A stretch of DNA of 15,571 nt from Methanomethylovorans sp. (GTDB taxonomy: Archaea > Halobacteriota > Methanosarcinia > Methanosarcinales > Methanosarcinaceae). A program made the translations under genes and the position numbers. Position 1 is the first letter of the stretch. Every line of letters begins with the position of its first letter. The notes below the pieces were generated by a model, which did no database searches, was not told the origin of the DNA, and saw only the letters and a program-made list of their open reading frames with translations. The DNA lies in assembly GCA_020854785.1 (NCBI GenBank), contig JAHFZE010000184.1:1-15571 (forward strand), read 5' to 3'. Below are positions 1-7,900 of the stretch, piece by piece.

Positions 1-661
1 GCTGTTTGAGCACCTTTGAAATATCCAGCTCTCTGACCTCATTTACAAAGGGATCTGCTATGAGCACTCTTTTTCCCGTAGATAATGCCACTCCCATGGG
101 GTGGAAATAGCCGCTGCCAATATACAGGTATTCATCGCACAGCTCTGTCCTTGCCGAGGAGAAGTTACATCCCAGCACCTGTCCTGGATATGCTATTTTT
201 GCATCGCCTTTCCCTATAACGCAAACTTTGCCATGGGCTTGTAATATTTCACATGCCATCTGAAGCTTATGCACGTGCTGTACTGTGGTGATGAGCCCTA
301 TCCTCTCACCTTCAAGAACTTTCAGGGACTTGTTCATCACTTCCCCAATTTCAGCATTTGATCTTGTCTCTATGAAATACACATTTCGTACATAGCTGCT
401 GTCATCAAGCACTGCATGTCCGAAATGGAACAGTATATCCACTCTGTGTGCCAGATGAACATCTATGTCACATGCCCCAAAACATGGGTTCCCGGATATA
501 AGCACATGCGCACCAGTGGCTTCTTCTATTTCTTTTGCTATGCCTGCAGCTCTGCGCTTAAAGCCTTCAGGGAACTGTAGACCCACTATCTTTGCGTTTG
601 TGTCGTTTATTACACCAATGATCCAGGGTATCTGAAAGTCAAATGCTTCACTGTCTGCCAA
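1..661 (-). CDS. dph2: Diphthamide biosynthesis enzyme Dph2 (2-(3-amino-3-carboxypropyl)histidine synthase), 3' end beyond the window
   Basis: The reading frame begins at a TTG at 661 and stays open to the left edge, giving 220 residues of a family that is usually about 330-340 long; the C-terminal third is missing only because the window ends. Archaeal Dph2 is a homodimeric [4Fe-4S] radical enzyme that cleaves S-adenosylmethionine to transfer a 3-amino-3-carboxypropyl group onto a histidine of elongation factor 2, the first step of diphthamide formation. Two of the three cluster cysteines are visible: Cys60 in the motif GNPCFGACD, and Cys165 in GQVLGCN. The third should lie outside the window. 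The TTG start is chosen because a strong ribosome binding site (GGAGG, 668-672 on the minus strand) sits 6 bases upstream and the N-terminus reads into the family's IPWIIG...GLQFPEGF pattern. The gene begins one base after the hpt stop codon, so the two are almost certainly co-transcribed and translationally coupled. Confidence 0.93.
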   Translation of the reverse strand, partial: MADSEAFDFQIPWIIGVINDTNAKIVGLQFPEGFKRRAAGIAKEIEEATGAHVLISGNPCFGACDIDVHLAHRVDILFHFGHAVLDDSSYVRNVYFIETRSNAEIGEVMNKSLKVLEGERIGLITTVQHVHKLQMACEILQAHGKVCVIGKGDAKIAYPGQVLGCNFSSARTELCDEYLYIGSGYFHPMGVALSTGKRVLIADPFVNEVRELDISKVLKQ

Positions 662-662
662 C

Positions 663-1220
663 CTAGTCCTCCAGGATGTGCACGCCATGTTCATCTACAT
701 CTATACGCACAAGTGTTGTCACTTCTATGCCTTCTGTGTGAAACTTTGTGACCCCATCTCCCCGCTCTATAACGATAAAGATGCCTGCAATTGTGGCTCC
801 AATGTTCTTCAGTGCCCGTACCAGCGCTAATAAAGTGCCACCGGTACTGATCACATCGTCAATTATAAGCACTCTGTCGCCTTTTTTTACGCCATTTATG
901 TATAATTCACCTTTAGAATAGCCAGTGCTCTGGGAAAGGAGCACTTCTCCTTTGAGTTCATATTTCCTTTTACGGACAATGGCAAGAGGTATATCGGTCA
1001 TCAAAGATACAGTAGTGGCCAGTGGTATACCCATGGCCTCAATGGTAAGTATCCTGTCCACATTAAGATCTGCCCTTTCCACAATGTACTCTGCTACCTC
1101 CTCCAGAAGCTCCGGTTCCAGTGCAGGAACCCCATCAGATATGGGATGGATAAAATAATAGTAATCTCCCCTTTTCACAATAGGTATGTCTCTGAAGGAC
1201 TTTTTTAATATCTCGAGCAT
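663..1220 (-). CDS. hpt: Archaeal hypoxanthine/guanine phosphoribosyltransferase
   Basis: This complete 185-residue protein matches the archaeal Hpt type of purine salvage enzyme, which joins hypoxanthine or guanine to PRPP to give IMP or GMP in the cytoplasm. The PRPP-binding loop is at residues 117-129 ([13 protein letters not shown]), with the paired acidic residues Asp121-Asp122. The stretch YELKGEV near residues 87-93 and the length are typical of the archaeal group, which resembles APRT more than bacterial HPRT. The ATG at 1220 has an AAGGTG ribosome binding site (1228-1233, minus strand) 7 bases upstream. A TATA-like element lies at about 1261-1269. The gene ends one base before dph2, forming a salvage/diphthamide pair; I see no functional reason for this pairing beyond operon economy. 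Substrate preference (hypoxanthine versus adenine) is inferred from family resemblance. Confidence 0.93.
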   Translation of the reverse strand: MLEILKKSFRDIPIVKRGDYYYFIHPISDGVPALEPELLEEVAEYIVERADLNVDRILTIEAMGIPLATTVSLMTDIPLAIVRKRKYELKGEVLLSQSTGYSKGELYINGVKKGDRVLIIDDVISTGGTLLALVRALKNIGATIAGIFIVIERGDGVTKFHTEGIEVTTLVRIDVDEHGVHILED

Positions 1221-1227
1221 CTGAAAA

Positions 1228-1269
1228 CACCTTACTTAGATTGCCACATATATGCATACACATATAAAA
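1228..1269 (-). promoter_or_regulatory. hpt promoter and ribosome binding site
   Basis: Reading the minus strand, a TATA-like sequence TTTTATATG (1261-1269) is followed about 28 bases later by AAGGTG (1228-1233) and then the ATG of hpt at 1220. The spacing predicts a short leader of roughly 20 bases. The position is deduced from spacing only. Confidence 0.5.
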
Positions 1270-1332
1270 GCGAGTCTACATGGAAAATAAGGAAATAGTC
1301 GGTTATTATTCAATATAAAAGATCTTTGTATG

Positions 1333-2256
1333 TCAACATCGACAATTGAACACATCTACCACAATCCTAGCCAGAGCCGTACTTTTCTCCACATTCTTCA
1401 TCAGCGTATCGGCAATAAGTATTTTACATTTCGCGTTCTTCAGAGCAGAGATGCCATATTCATCCCTTTCATCCAGTATCATTATGTCAAGGATATCTCC
1501 GTAGCAATTGACAACACCGGCAGAAGAGACCTCCAGACCCCTTGCAGCCATCAACTTTCCTGCAGGGCCGCTCACAGGTTCCTTTCCAATTATGGGACTT
1601 ACCGCAACAACTTTTTTCTTTTTCAGCAGTTCTTTCATCCCTTGCAAGGCCAGTATGGGTCCGATGCTTGTGACAGGGTTACTGGGCCCTATGAGTACAT
1701 ATTCTTCCTTTGTCAGTGCTTCCAGAACAGCCGGTGCAATAGAAGCTTTTTCTATATCTTCCTGTATAACTTCCAGCACATCGGGTTTACCATGTTCTTT
1801 CACCCAGAACTCTTGGAAATGTATTTTTCCAGTCGATGTTGTCACCATCGTCTTTACTGGATCATCGGACATGGGCAGTATCTTTGCCCGGATGCCTAAA
1901 GCTCTTGCAAGCTCTTGCGTTGCTTCCGTAAGAGAACGGTCTGTTCTTAAAAGGTTGGAACGCATGATATTCGTGGCACGGTCCTGATCACCCAGCTTCA
2001 TTGTTTCGTCATGCCCTAAGGATCTGAGGGCTTCATAGGTCATGAAAGTGTCATTTTTAATGCCCCACCACTTAGTCGTGTCAAGTTTTCCAGAAAAAAG
2101 ATAAAGCACGGTATCGATATCCGGTGTTACAAGATTTCCGGATACCCATATATCCTCTGCAGTATTCACTACAACAGTGATATCCTCTTCAGGAAGTATG
2201 TTCCTGAGTCCTTCAAGAAGTTTTGGAGTCCCGGTCCCTCCGGAAAGTACGAGCAT
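1333..2256 (-). CDS. cofD: 2-phospho-L-lactate transferase CofD (coenzyme F420 biosynthesis)
   Basis: The 307-residue product is a full-length CofD. This enzyme transfers the phospholactyl (or phosphoenolpyruvyl) moiety from its GDP-activated form onto the riboflavin-derived chromophore Fo, producing F420-0 (or its dehydro form), the step before polyglutamylation. F420 is the main hydride carrier in methanogenesis. Diagnostic stretches are the N-terminal nucleotide-binding loop LSGGTGTPKLLEG (residues 4-16), the NTAEDIWVSGNLVTPDID segment (31-48), KLGDQDRA (87-94) and IGPSNPVTSIGPIL (near residues 189-202). A GAGGAC ribosome binding site lies at 2261-2266 on the minus strand, 4 bases before the ATG. 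Divergent from the HD-domain gene, it seems to be a single-gene unit, since it is separated from hpt by 112 bases that contain the hpt promoter. Confidence 0.96.
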   Translation of the reverse strand: MLVLSGGTGTPKLLEGLRNILPEEDITVVVNTAEDIWVSGNLVTPDIDTVLYLFSGKLDTTKWWGIKNDTFMTYEALRSLGHDETMKLGDQDRATNIMRSNLLRTDRSLTEATQELARALGIRAKILPMSDDPVKTMVTTSTGKIHFQEFWVKEHGKPDVLEVIQEDIEKASIAPAVLEALTKEEYVLIGPSNPVTSIGPILALQGMKELLKKKKVVAVSPIIGKEPVSGPAGKLMAARGLEVSSAGVVNCYGDILDIMILDERDEYGISALKNAKCKILIADTLMKNVEKSTALARIVVDVFNCRC

Positions 2257-2336
2257 GTATGTCCTCGATAAGTCATTAACAGAAATTAGTTGTGATAGAG
2301 GAACAGCATTATAGTATGAGGGGATATTTAAACAAT
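2257..2336. promoter_or_regulatory. Divergent promoter region between cofD and the HD-domain operon
   Basis: This short spacer must hold both promoters. On the minus strand, ACTATAATGC (about 2306-2315) is a plausible TATA element for cofD, about 54 bases before its ATG. On the plus strand no clear TATA box is seen. GAGGGGAT at 2318-2325 resembles a ribosome binding site for the ATG at 2337, although the 11-base spacing is slightly long. Confidence 0.4.
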
Positions 2337-3533
2337 ATGAAGGTCGTTCGTGATCCGATTCACGGTTACATCGAGCTCGATGAGCTCATGCTTTCCCTTA
2401 TAGATTCCCCTCCTATGCAGCGTTTGCGCAGGATAAGGCAACTCGGGCTTTCCAATCTGGTGTACCCCGGTGCCAATCATACACGTTTTGAGCATTCTCT
2501 GGGTGTTATGCATCTTGCGACCATATTGACAAGGCAGATCGATTCAGTGTCCCAGCAGGAAAAGGATGAACTGAGAGCTGCAGCTTTGCTCCACGATATA
2601 GGTCACGGTCCTCTCTCACACGTAACAGAGAGCTTCATCATTCAATATACGCGCCAGAAGCACGAAGATGTGCTTCACCTGCTGCGCAAAGGCGAGGTCG
2701 CGGAAATATTGGATGAGCACGGCCTGAGTCCCACTATCATCCAGAAACACATCAAAGGAGAAACGGACCTCGGCAAGGTCCTCAGCAGTGAGATAGATGT
2801 GGACCGTATGGATTACTTAGTAAGGGATTCACATTATACAGGTGTTGCATTCGGGCTGGTGGACCATGTAAGGCTCATACATGAGATGCAGTTCTATGAA
2901 GACAAGCTGGTAGTAGGTTCAGGAGGGGTCAAGGCAGCAGAGTCACTGCTTGTTTCCCGTTTTCTCATGCACCCATCTGTATATTACCACCATGTGTCCC
3001 GTATAGCAGAAACAATGTGTATCCGTGCTATTGATGAACTTATACAGAATAATGTTATTAAGCCCACGGAGCTCAGGCAGATGGACGATGCACATTTGTT
3101 GCACATCATGCGCTGCGACGACGGACATGGCGGTGACCTGGCCAGACGTCTTGAAGAGCGCAAACTTTACAAGAGAGCTTTGTACGTAGGCTTTGAGGAG
3201 GTCACAGAGGGCGTTCTGAGGCACAGGGGCAATGTACGCAGGATAGAAGCTGAGATAGCATCCATGGCTGGCATCGACCCTAAAGATGTGCTCATTGATA
3301 TACCCCGTTCTCCGGAGATACCTGAGCTAAAAGCACTTGTGAAGCTCAACGGCAGGATGGTGAGACTTGACGAAGCTTCTTATGTTGTTGCCACGCTTGA
3401 GCAGGCTCACTGGGATAACTGGAAGATGGGCGTCTACACGCCAAAGGAGTTCCGCGAAAAAGTGGGAAAAGCTGCTCGAGAGTTCTTTGAAGTAAAAAGG
3501 ACCACCAAGCAGTTCAGGCTCACGGAGCTATGA
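2337..3533 (+). CDS. HD-domain phosphohydrolase (dNTPase/SAMHD1-like)
   Basis: The 398-residue protein carries an HD phosphohydrolase domain in the N-terminal half. The metal-binding residues are visible: His53 in TRFEHSLGV, His86-Asp87 in LLHDIGHGPLSH, and Asp154 in SEIDVDRMDYLVRD. The pattern FEHS, then HDIGHGPxSH, then DxDRxDYLxRD, then the YTG after His166, is that of the SAMHD1/dGTPase-related branch, so hydrolysis of (deoxy)nucleoside triphosphates is the likely activity, but the substrate is not established. The frame is open from a GTG at 2292 and also has an ATG at 2316. I prefer the ATG at 2337 because family members as I know them begin with MKV(I/V)RDPxHGYI. The stop codon overlaps the next ATG by four bases (ATGA), so it heads a three-gene operon with the LpdD-like gene and ubiX. 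No functional link between the HD protein and prenyl-flavin is obvious. Confidence 0.9.
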   Translation: MKVVRDPIHGYIELDELMLSLIDSPPMQRLRRIRQLGLSNLVYPGANHTRFEHSLGVMHLATILTRQIDSVSQQEKDELRAAALLHDIGHGPLSHVTESFIIQYTRQKHEDVLHLLRKGEVAEILDEHGLSPTIIQKHIKGETDLGKVLSSEIDVDRMDYLVRDSHYTGVAFGLVDHVRLIHEMQFYEDKLVVGSGGVKAAESLLVSRFLMHPSVYYHHVSRIAETMCIRAIDELIQNNVIKPTELRQMDDAHLLHIMRCDDGHGGDLARRLEERKLYKRALYVGFEEVTEGVLRHRGNVRRIEAEIASMAGIDPKDVLIDIPRSPEIPELKALVKLNGRMVRLDEASYVVATLEQAHWDNWKMGVYTPKEFREKVGKAAREFFEVKRTTKQFRLTEL

Positions 3534-3886
3534 TCATGATCGAGATAAAAAAAGGTGTTGGAAGGATACAGCTCCTGTTAAAAGGGGAGTCTGTAGGAAA
3601 TGATCAGTGCTTTGTATTATCTGGTGGCAGGGAGCATATAGGTGCTGTTGCTATGGGCATCTATGATAGGGGAAGTCGCCGCTCTTCAGCTTCTGTGATG
3701 AGTTCCCCGGGACACAGGGAGGACGAGATAGCTCTGCGCGCAGCAAGGAAGATAAGTGCTGTAACACAAAGCACAATAGTCTTTATGGTCGGCATCCATG
3801 TAGATAATATAACGGTTGACGAGATCCAGGAGATATTGAAGGCTTCAGAGGCAATGATAGACGAGCTTATTGAGAACATAAGGTGA
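3530..3886 (+). CDS. Small LpdD-like protein, putative prenylated-flavin chaperone
   Basis: The protein is 118 residues long. The sequence shows a conserved SGGREHIGAVA block (31-41), an SSPGHREDEIA block (58-68), a hydrophobic strand STIVFMVGIHVDNIT (81-95) and an acidic C-terminal helix. These match the domain named after LpdD, the small subunit in gallate/protocatechuate decarboxylase operons that is thought to help deliver prenylated FMN. Its position directly before ubiX supports that reading. The start overlaps the HD gene stop by four bases; a second in-frame ATG at 3536 is equally possible and would shorten the protein by two residues. The stop codon overlaps the ubiX ribosome binding site, so translation is probably coupled. 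The chaperone role is inferred from family and neighbour, and no cofactor-binding residue can be assigned with confidence. Confidence 0.75.
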   Translation: MIMIEIKKGVGRIQLLLKGESVGNDQCFVLSGGREHIGAVAMGIYDRGSRRSSASVMSSPGHREDEIALRAARKISAVTQSTIVFMVGIHVDNITVDEIQEILKASEAMIDELIENIR

Positions 3887-3890
3887 AAAA

Positions 3891-4442
3891 ATGGAGATCG
3901 TAGTTGGTATAAGTGGAGCATCAGGGTCTATTTACGGCATAAGGCTGCTTGAGATACTTTCTAAGATGGGCATGGTCACACATCTTGTTATAACCAGGTC
4001 GGCAAGGCAGATCATTGAGATTGAGACCGACTATTCTGTTGTGGAGGTAGAGGACATGGCAAGCTATGTCTATGAGGAAAGAGAGTTCACCGCACCCATA
4101 GCCAGTGGATCACACAGGTTCCATGGTATGATCGTTGCCCCATGCAGCATGAAGACCGTTGGCTCCATTGCAAACGGCATGTCTGACAACCTCCTGGAAA
4201 GAACTGCTGATGTCTGCCTCAAGGAAAGGCGCAGGCTTGTTATTGTGCCGCGAGAGACACCTTTGAACGAGATCCACCTTGAGAACATGTTAAAGCTCAC
4301 CAGGGCAGGAGCTATTGTAATGCCGGCGTGTCCGGGTTTCTACTCAAAGCCCAAGAACATTGACGATCTTGTAAACTCCATTGTTGGCCGGGCTTTGGAC
4401 CTCGCAGGAATAGATAACGATGTATATAAAAGATGGAAATGA
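3891..4442 (+). CDS. ubiX: UbiX-family flavin prenyltransferase
   Basis: This 183-residue protein is a complete UbiX. The enzyme joins a dimethylallyl group to reduced FMN, making the prenylated FMN cofactor used by UbiD-type decarboxylases. FMN-binding and catalytic features are visible: GISGASGSIYGIRLLE at residues 6-21, APCSMKTVGSIANG (83-96), SDNLLERTADVCLKERR (98-114), and VPRETPLNEIHLENM (119-133). The ATG has AGGTGA (3881-3886) four bases upstream. It ends the HD/LpdD-like/ubiX operon and is followed by a T-rich stretch. In archaea without a ubiquinone pathway, the known client is the UbiD-like anhydromevalonate phosphate decarboxylase of the modified mevalonate pathway, so isoprenoid lipid synthesis is a reasonable role. 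No ubiD gene is present in this window. Confidence 0.95.
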   Translation: MEIVVGISGASGSIYGIRLLEILSKMGMVTHLVITRSARQIIEIETDYSVVEVEDMASYVYEEREFTAPIASGSHRFHGMIVAPCSMKTVGSIANGMSDNLLERTADVCLKERRRLVIVPRETPLNEIHLENMLKLTRAGAIVMPACPGFYSKPKNIDDLVNSIVGRALDLAGIDNDVYKRWK

Positions 4443-4454
4443 TCTTTGCTGTCT

Positions 4455-4495
4455 TTGCTCTTCATTTCTTTATTTTTTATTCTTTTTCTCCCCAG
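4455..4495 (+). terminator. T-rich probable terminator after ubiX
   Basis: Several T-runs (TTTCTTTATTTTTTATTCTT and following) occur 20-50 bases after the ubiX stop codon. Archaeal RNA polymerase often terminates at such U-rich stretches without a hairpin. No stem-loop is visible. Confidence 0.45.
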
Positions 4496-4526
4496 TTTAT
4501 ATTCTTTGATCGGTTCCTTACGGAAG

Positions 4527-4545
4527 GTTTTTAATCTATAAAGTC
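4527..4545 (+). promoter_or_regulatory. Likely tRNA-Pro promoter (TATA region)
   Basis: The AT-rich stretch GTTTTTAATCTATAAAGTC lies 22-40 bases upstream of the tRNA and is preceded by a purine-rich GGAAG that could serve as a BRE. The distance fits archaeal TBP/TFB promoters, with transcription starting a few bases before the mature tRNA. Confidence 0.5.
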
Positions 4546-4566
4546 TATTGCAGTGCTTACCCTCTT

Positions 4567-4644
4567 GGGATAGTAGGGTAGCCTGGTCCATCCTCGAGCG
4601 TTTGGGACGCTTGGACTGCGGTTCAAATCCGCGCTATCCCACCA
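4567..4644 (+). tRNA. tRNA-Pro (UGG anticodon)
   Basis: The cloverleaf can be folded by eye. The acceptor stem is GGGATAG/CTATCCC. The D-arm begins at 4576 and contains the GG pair of the loop. The anticodon stem is GAGCG/CGCTT with the loop TTTGGGA (4601-4607), giving anticodon TGG at 4603-4605. The variable loop is GGAC. The T-arm is TGCGG-TTCAAAT-CCGCG. The discriminator A and the CCA end are encoded (4641-4644). There is no intron. UGG reads proline CCN codons by wobble. A T-rich tract follows (about 4647-4670), consistent with termination. Confidence 0.95.
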
Positions 4645-4925
4645 GAATTTTGTTCATATTTGTTATTTTTATGTGGACCTTTTCATGTTTCTGTGGGTTA
4701 TACTAGCACCACCATCTATGTATATAGATATGGATACGCATATATGTATACTTTTGAGGTGCTTATGTGCAAAAACTTAGGTGCATCAGTTCTTTTAGTT
4801 TCCCAGAATTTTAGCTTCAGTAATTGTGATTCTCCAAAAGGTATCATTTCTTTTTTTAGTCAACGGTGAATGGTCGCAGCAAAAATATAGGGCAATTTTT
4901 ATATAAATGAGATATATGTTTATTC
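4645..4925. other. Intergenic region upstream of the surface-protein gene
   Basis: This 281-base AT-rich spacer contains no convincing gene; a 69-codon open frame at 4660-4869 has no ribosome binding site and an improbable composition. A short inverted repeat ATCTAT-GTAT-ATAGAT lies at 4714-4729, followed by alternating TA-rich sequence. The promoter of the large gene is at its right end. Confidence 0.5.
4897..4907 (+). promoter_or_regulatory. TATA box of the surface-protein gene, consistent with a leaderless mRNA
   Basis: TTTTATATAAA is an excellent archaeal TATA box. Its centre is only about 24 bases before the ATG at 4926, so transcription should begin at or next to the start codon. No purine-rich ribosome binding site exists in the bases between them (they read TGAGATATATGTTTATTC), which agrees with a leaderless transcript. 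Confidence 0.6.
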
Positions 4926-7900
4926 ATGGCATTACATGCAATACACAGAATTTCAGTATCTTTGTTGGCATCACTTTTTGTCTTTTTGGTATTGTTTTCC
5001 TGTATAGTGGGTGCGAACACGATCATAGTGGAAAATATGTCGGGCAGCGTAACTCCTGAAGATCTGGTGTATCTCCTATTAGGAGAAAATAGTACGGTGA
5101 CTGTTTCTAACATCAGTGTTACAGGCAGTGATCTGGCCATTGGTAGCTTCACAAGTGGCGGTTCCCTTGGATTCGATACAGGTGTCGTAATGAGTTCAGG
5201 CGTGGTTTCAGATGTGCCGAATGATATGGATTTTGGAGCTAGTACAGATAATGTCCAGCCCGGAGATCCAGATTTAAACACGCTTGTCAGTGCTGACACG
5301 TTTGATGCAATAGTTCTGGAATTCGATTTCATTCCTGAAAAAAGCAGTCTTGCTTTTAATTACCGCTTTGGTTCAGAAGAAAGTTTTTTAGACAATTATG
5401 ATGATGCTTTCGGTCTCTTTGTAAATGGTGAAAATGTTGCTCTGTTGCCGGATGGGAATCCTGTAAGTATTTTCAATATAAGGGAAGGGACTTATTATCA
5501 GGCAGGCCCTCTGAACAACTGTTTTAATGGATTCAGTATAGTGTTGACAGCTAATGCCGAAGTGGATCCAGGGGTTTTAAACCACATGAAATTTGCTTTA
5601 GCAGATATGGGTGATGCAATAGTCGATGCAGTAGTTTTCATTGAAGGTGATTCCTTTGTATCCACTACGAGTCCGAATGCTCCCACTGATCTTCTTTGCG
5701 AAGGTGAGACCAATGCTACGGATATAACAGATATGACCCCTGAATTCAGCTGGACCTTCTCGGACTCTGATAGTGATGATATACAGGGTGCTTACCAGAT
5801 ACAGGTGGGAACAAACGAAGGTGGAAGTGATATGTGGGACAGTGGCCAAGTCACCAGTTCTTCATCAATCAATATCTCTTATGCAGGTTCAGACCTGGAT
5901 TACAGTACTACATATTATTGGAGAGTAAGGACATGGGATAACAATAATGCTGCAGGTCCCTACTGTGATGACCAAACCTTTGCAACTGCAGAAGAAATAC
6001 TTCCGCCAGTTGCTAATTTCACAGCCAATGTCACCACTGGTAGAGCTCCGCTCACAGTTAACTTCACTGATCTCTCCACCAACACACCCACTTCCTGGTT
6101 ATGGGATTTCGGTGATGGAAGTACTTCACATGATCAAAACCCTACTTATACCTATACAAGAGGAGGTAATTACACTGTCATCCTAAATGCAACAAACATT
6201 GCCGGAACCAACACAAGCACACAGGTGGATTGTATCAATGTAGTTGTAGCGACCACTGTAAATGCTTCTTACACATCGGTCACTTATAATGAAAATGATG
6301 ATATGACCATAGATGCTGGGATGAATGTAACCGGCAGCTCGACTTTTACATCAGCCAGGGTCTACATCGGCGATGGTTACATAGCAGGTGAGGATATCCT
6401 CCGTTTCACCAACACAAGCAGCATCAACGGAAGCTTTAATCCATTGACCGGCATCCTGTCCCTATCGGGAAGTGGAAGTGCGGCTGATTATCAGGAAGCT
6501 TTCAGGAATGTCCGGTACGAGAACATCAACGATAATCCCAACACTTCTGACAGGAACATTACCTTCGTAATGGGAGATAATGCAGTTTACCTTGAGTCTA
6601 CTGGACACTATTATGAGAGCATTCACTCCGAATCTGCAATTTCCTGGACCGATGCAAGGGCTGCAGCGGAAGCAAGGAGTCTTTCCGGTATGCAAGGATA
6701 TCTTGCCACTATCCTTACAGAGGACGAGAGTGTGTTCCTCGGATCAAAAGCCCCAGACAATGCATGGATAGGAGCGAACGATGCTGCAGAAGAAAGAGAG
6801 TGGAGATGGGTCACAGGGCCTGAAAACTTAACTGGTGAAGGAACCCTGTTCTATTATCAGGATAATAGTACTACCTTACCGGGCTTCTATACTAATTGGA
6901 ACTCAGGCGAACCTAATGACTGGGATGGTGTAGAGGATTATGGCCAGATCCTTGGAGCTGGTAACAAGAAGTGGAACGATCTGCCAAATGTGGCTGATGT
7001 CTACTATTATCTTGTAGAATACGGCGGAATGCCCGATGAACCTACCCCGCAGCTCACAGCTACTATCACAGTGAACGTTAATTCTGTGAACGATGCCCCT
7101 ACAACTCCCGGCAATTTCATCTCCCCGACCAACGGCCAGATAAAACAGGGTGGCCAGTTAATGACTGCCAGCTGGGGTGTATCTACCGACCCTGAGGACG
7201 ATGCTGTCATGTACGATCTGTGGTTCTTCAATGGCAGCTGGACAAAGATCGGGGACCTGCTGAATACCAACAGTCAGACATTTACCCTGCCAACTGACAA
7301 TATAAATACTGCAATGTTGCGTGTATATGCAAATGACACTCAGGATAATTCATCTGCAAGGGACGTTACATTTACCATAGATTCTCTCGGACCTGTCATC
7401 TCCTATGGCACAAATGGAAATAACACTTACTCCAAAAACCATAGCACAACAGCAACTGGAACAGATAATGTTGCAGGTCTTGCACAAATTTCCTATGCAT
7501 GGACCAATGACCCTGATGTGGGCTCCGTATCATCATGGACCGATTTTATAAATGGAGCTACGTTAACACAAGATATTGTCAGCGGTGACTGGTATCTGCA
7601 TATAAATGCCACAGATAATGTGAGCAATAGCAATTATTCAGTATCTGATATCTTCAAACTGGACAATATACTTCCTCTGATACATTTCGGTACTGACGGT
7701 AATGCTACCTATGCACAAAGCCACAGCACCAATGTAACAGTTGTTGATCCACTTTCCGGTGTTCAGGCTTTGGCTTATTCCTGGACCAACGATCCCAATG
7801 TCAGTTCGGTATCACAGTGGACAGTTTTCAATGATGGTGCTACCCTTACCAGAGATTCGGTGGATGGCGACTGGTATCTGTATATTAGAGCTACTGACAA

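Noticed and set aside
1330..1987. Two long plus-strand open frames (189 and 159 codons) opposite cofD
   Set aside because: They lie antisense to a firmly identified gene, with Ser/Phe/Cys-rich composition typical of reverse-strand shadows.
2292..2336. GTG start at 2292 (or ATG at 2316) for the HD-domain gene, adding up to 15 residues
   Set aside because: No ribosome binding site precedes the GTG, the extra residues look unlike the family, and homologues as I know them begin at the MKVVRDPIHG stretch encoded from 2337. The ATG at 2316 cannot be fully excluded.
4567..4644. tRNA-Pro as the attachment site of an integrated element spanning the region to its right
   Set aside because: I found no second copy of the tRNA 3' end downstream, and no integrase or other mobility gene in the window.
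4714..4729. Inverted repeat ATCTAT-GTAT-ATAGAT as a regulatory site of the surface gene
   Set aside because: It is weak, pure AT-rich sequence about 170 bases from the TATA box, and such dyads are expected by chance in this composition.
4660..4869. 69-codon open frame between the tRNA and the surface-protein gene
   Set aside because: It has no ribosome binding site, an odd Tyr/Phe/Cys-rich composition and begins in the T-rich tract behind the tRNA. It is most likely chance in AT-rich DNA.
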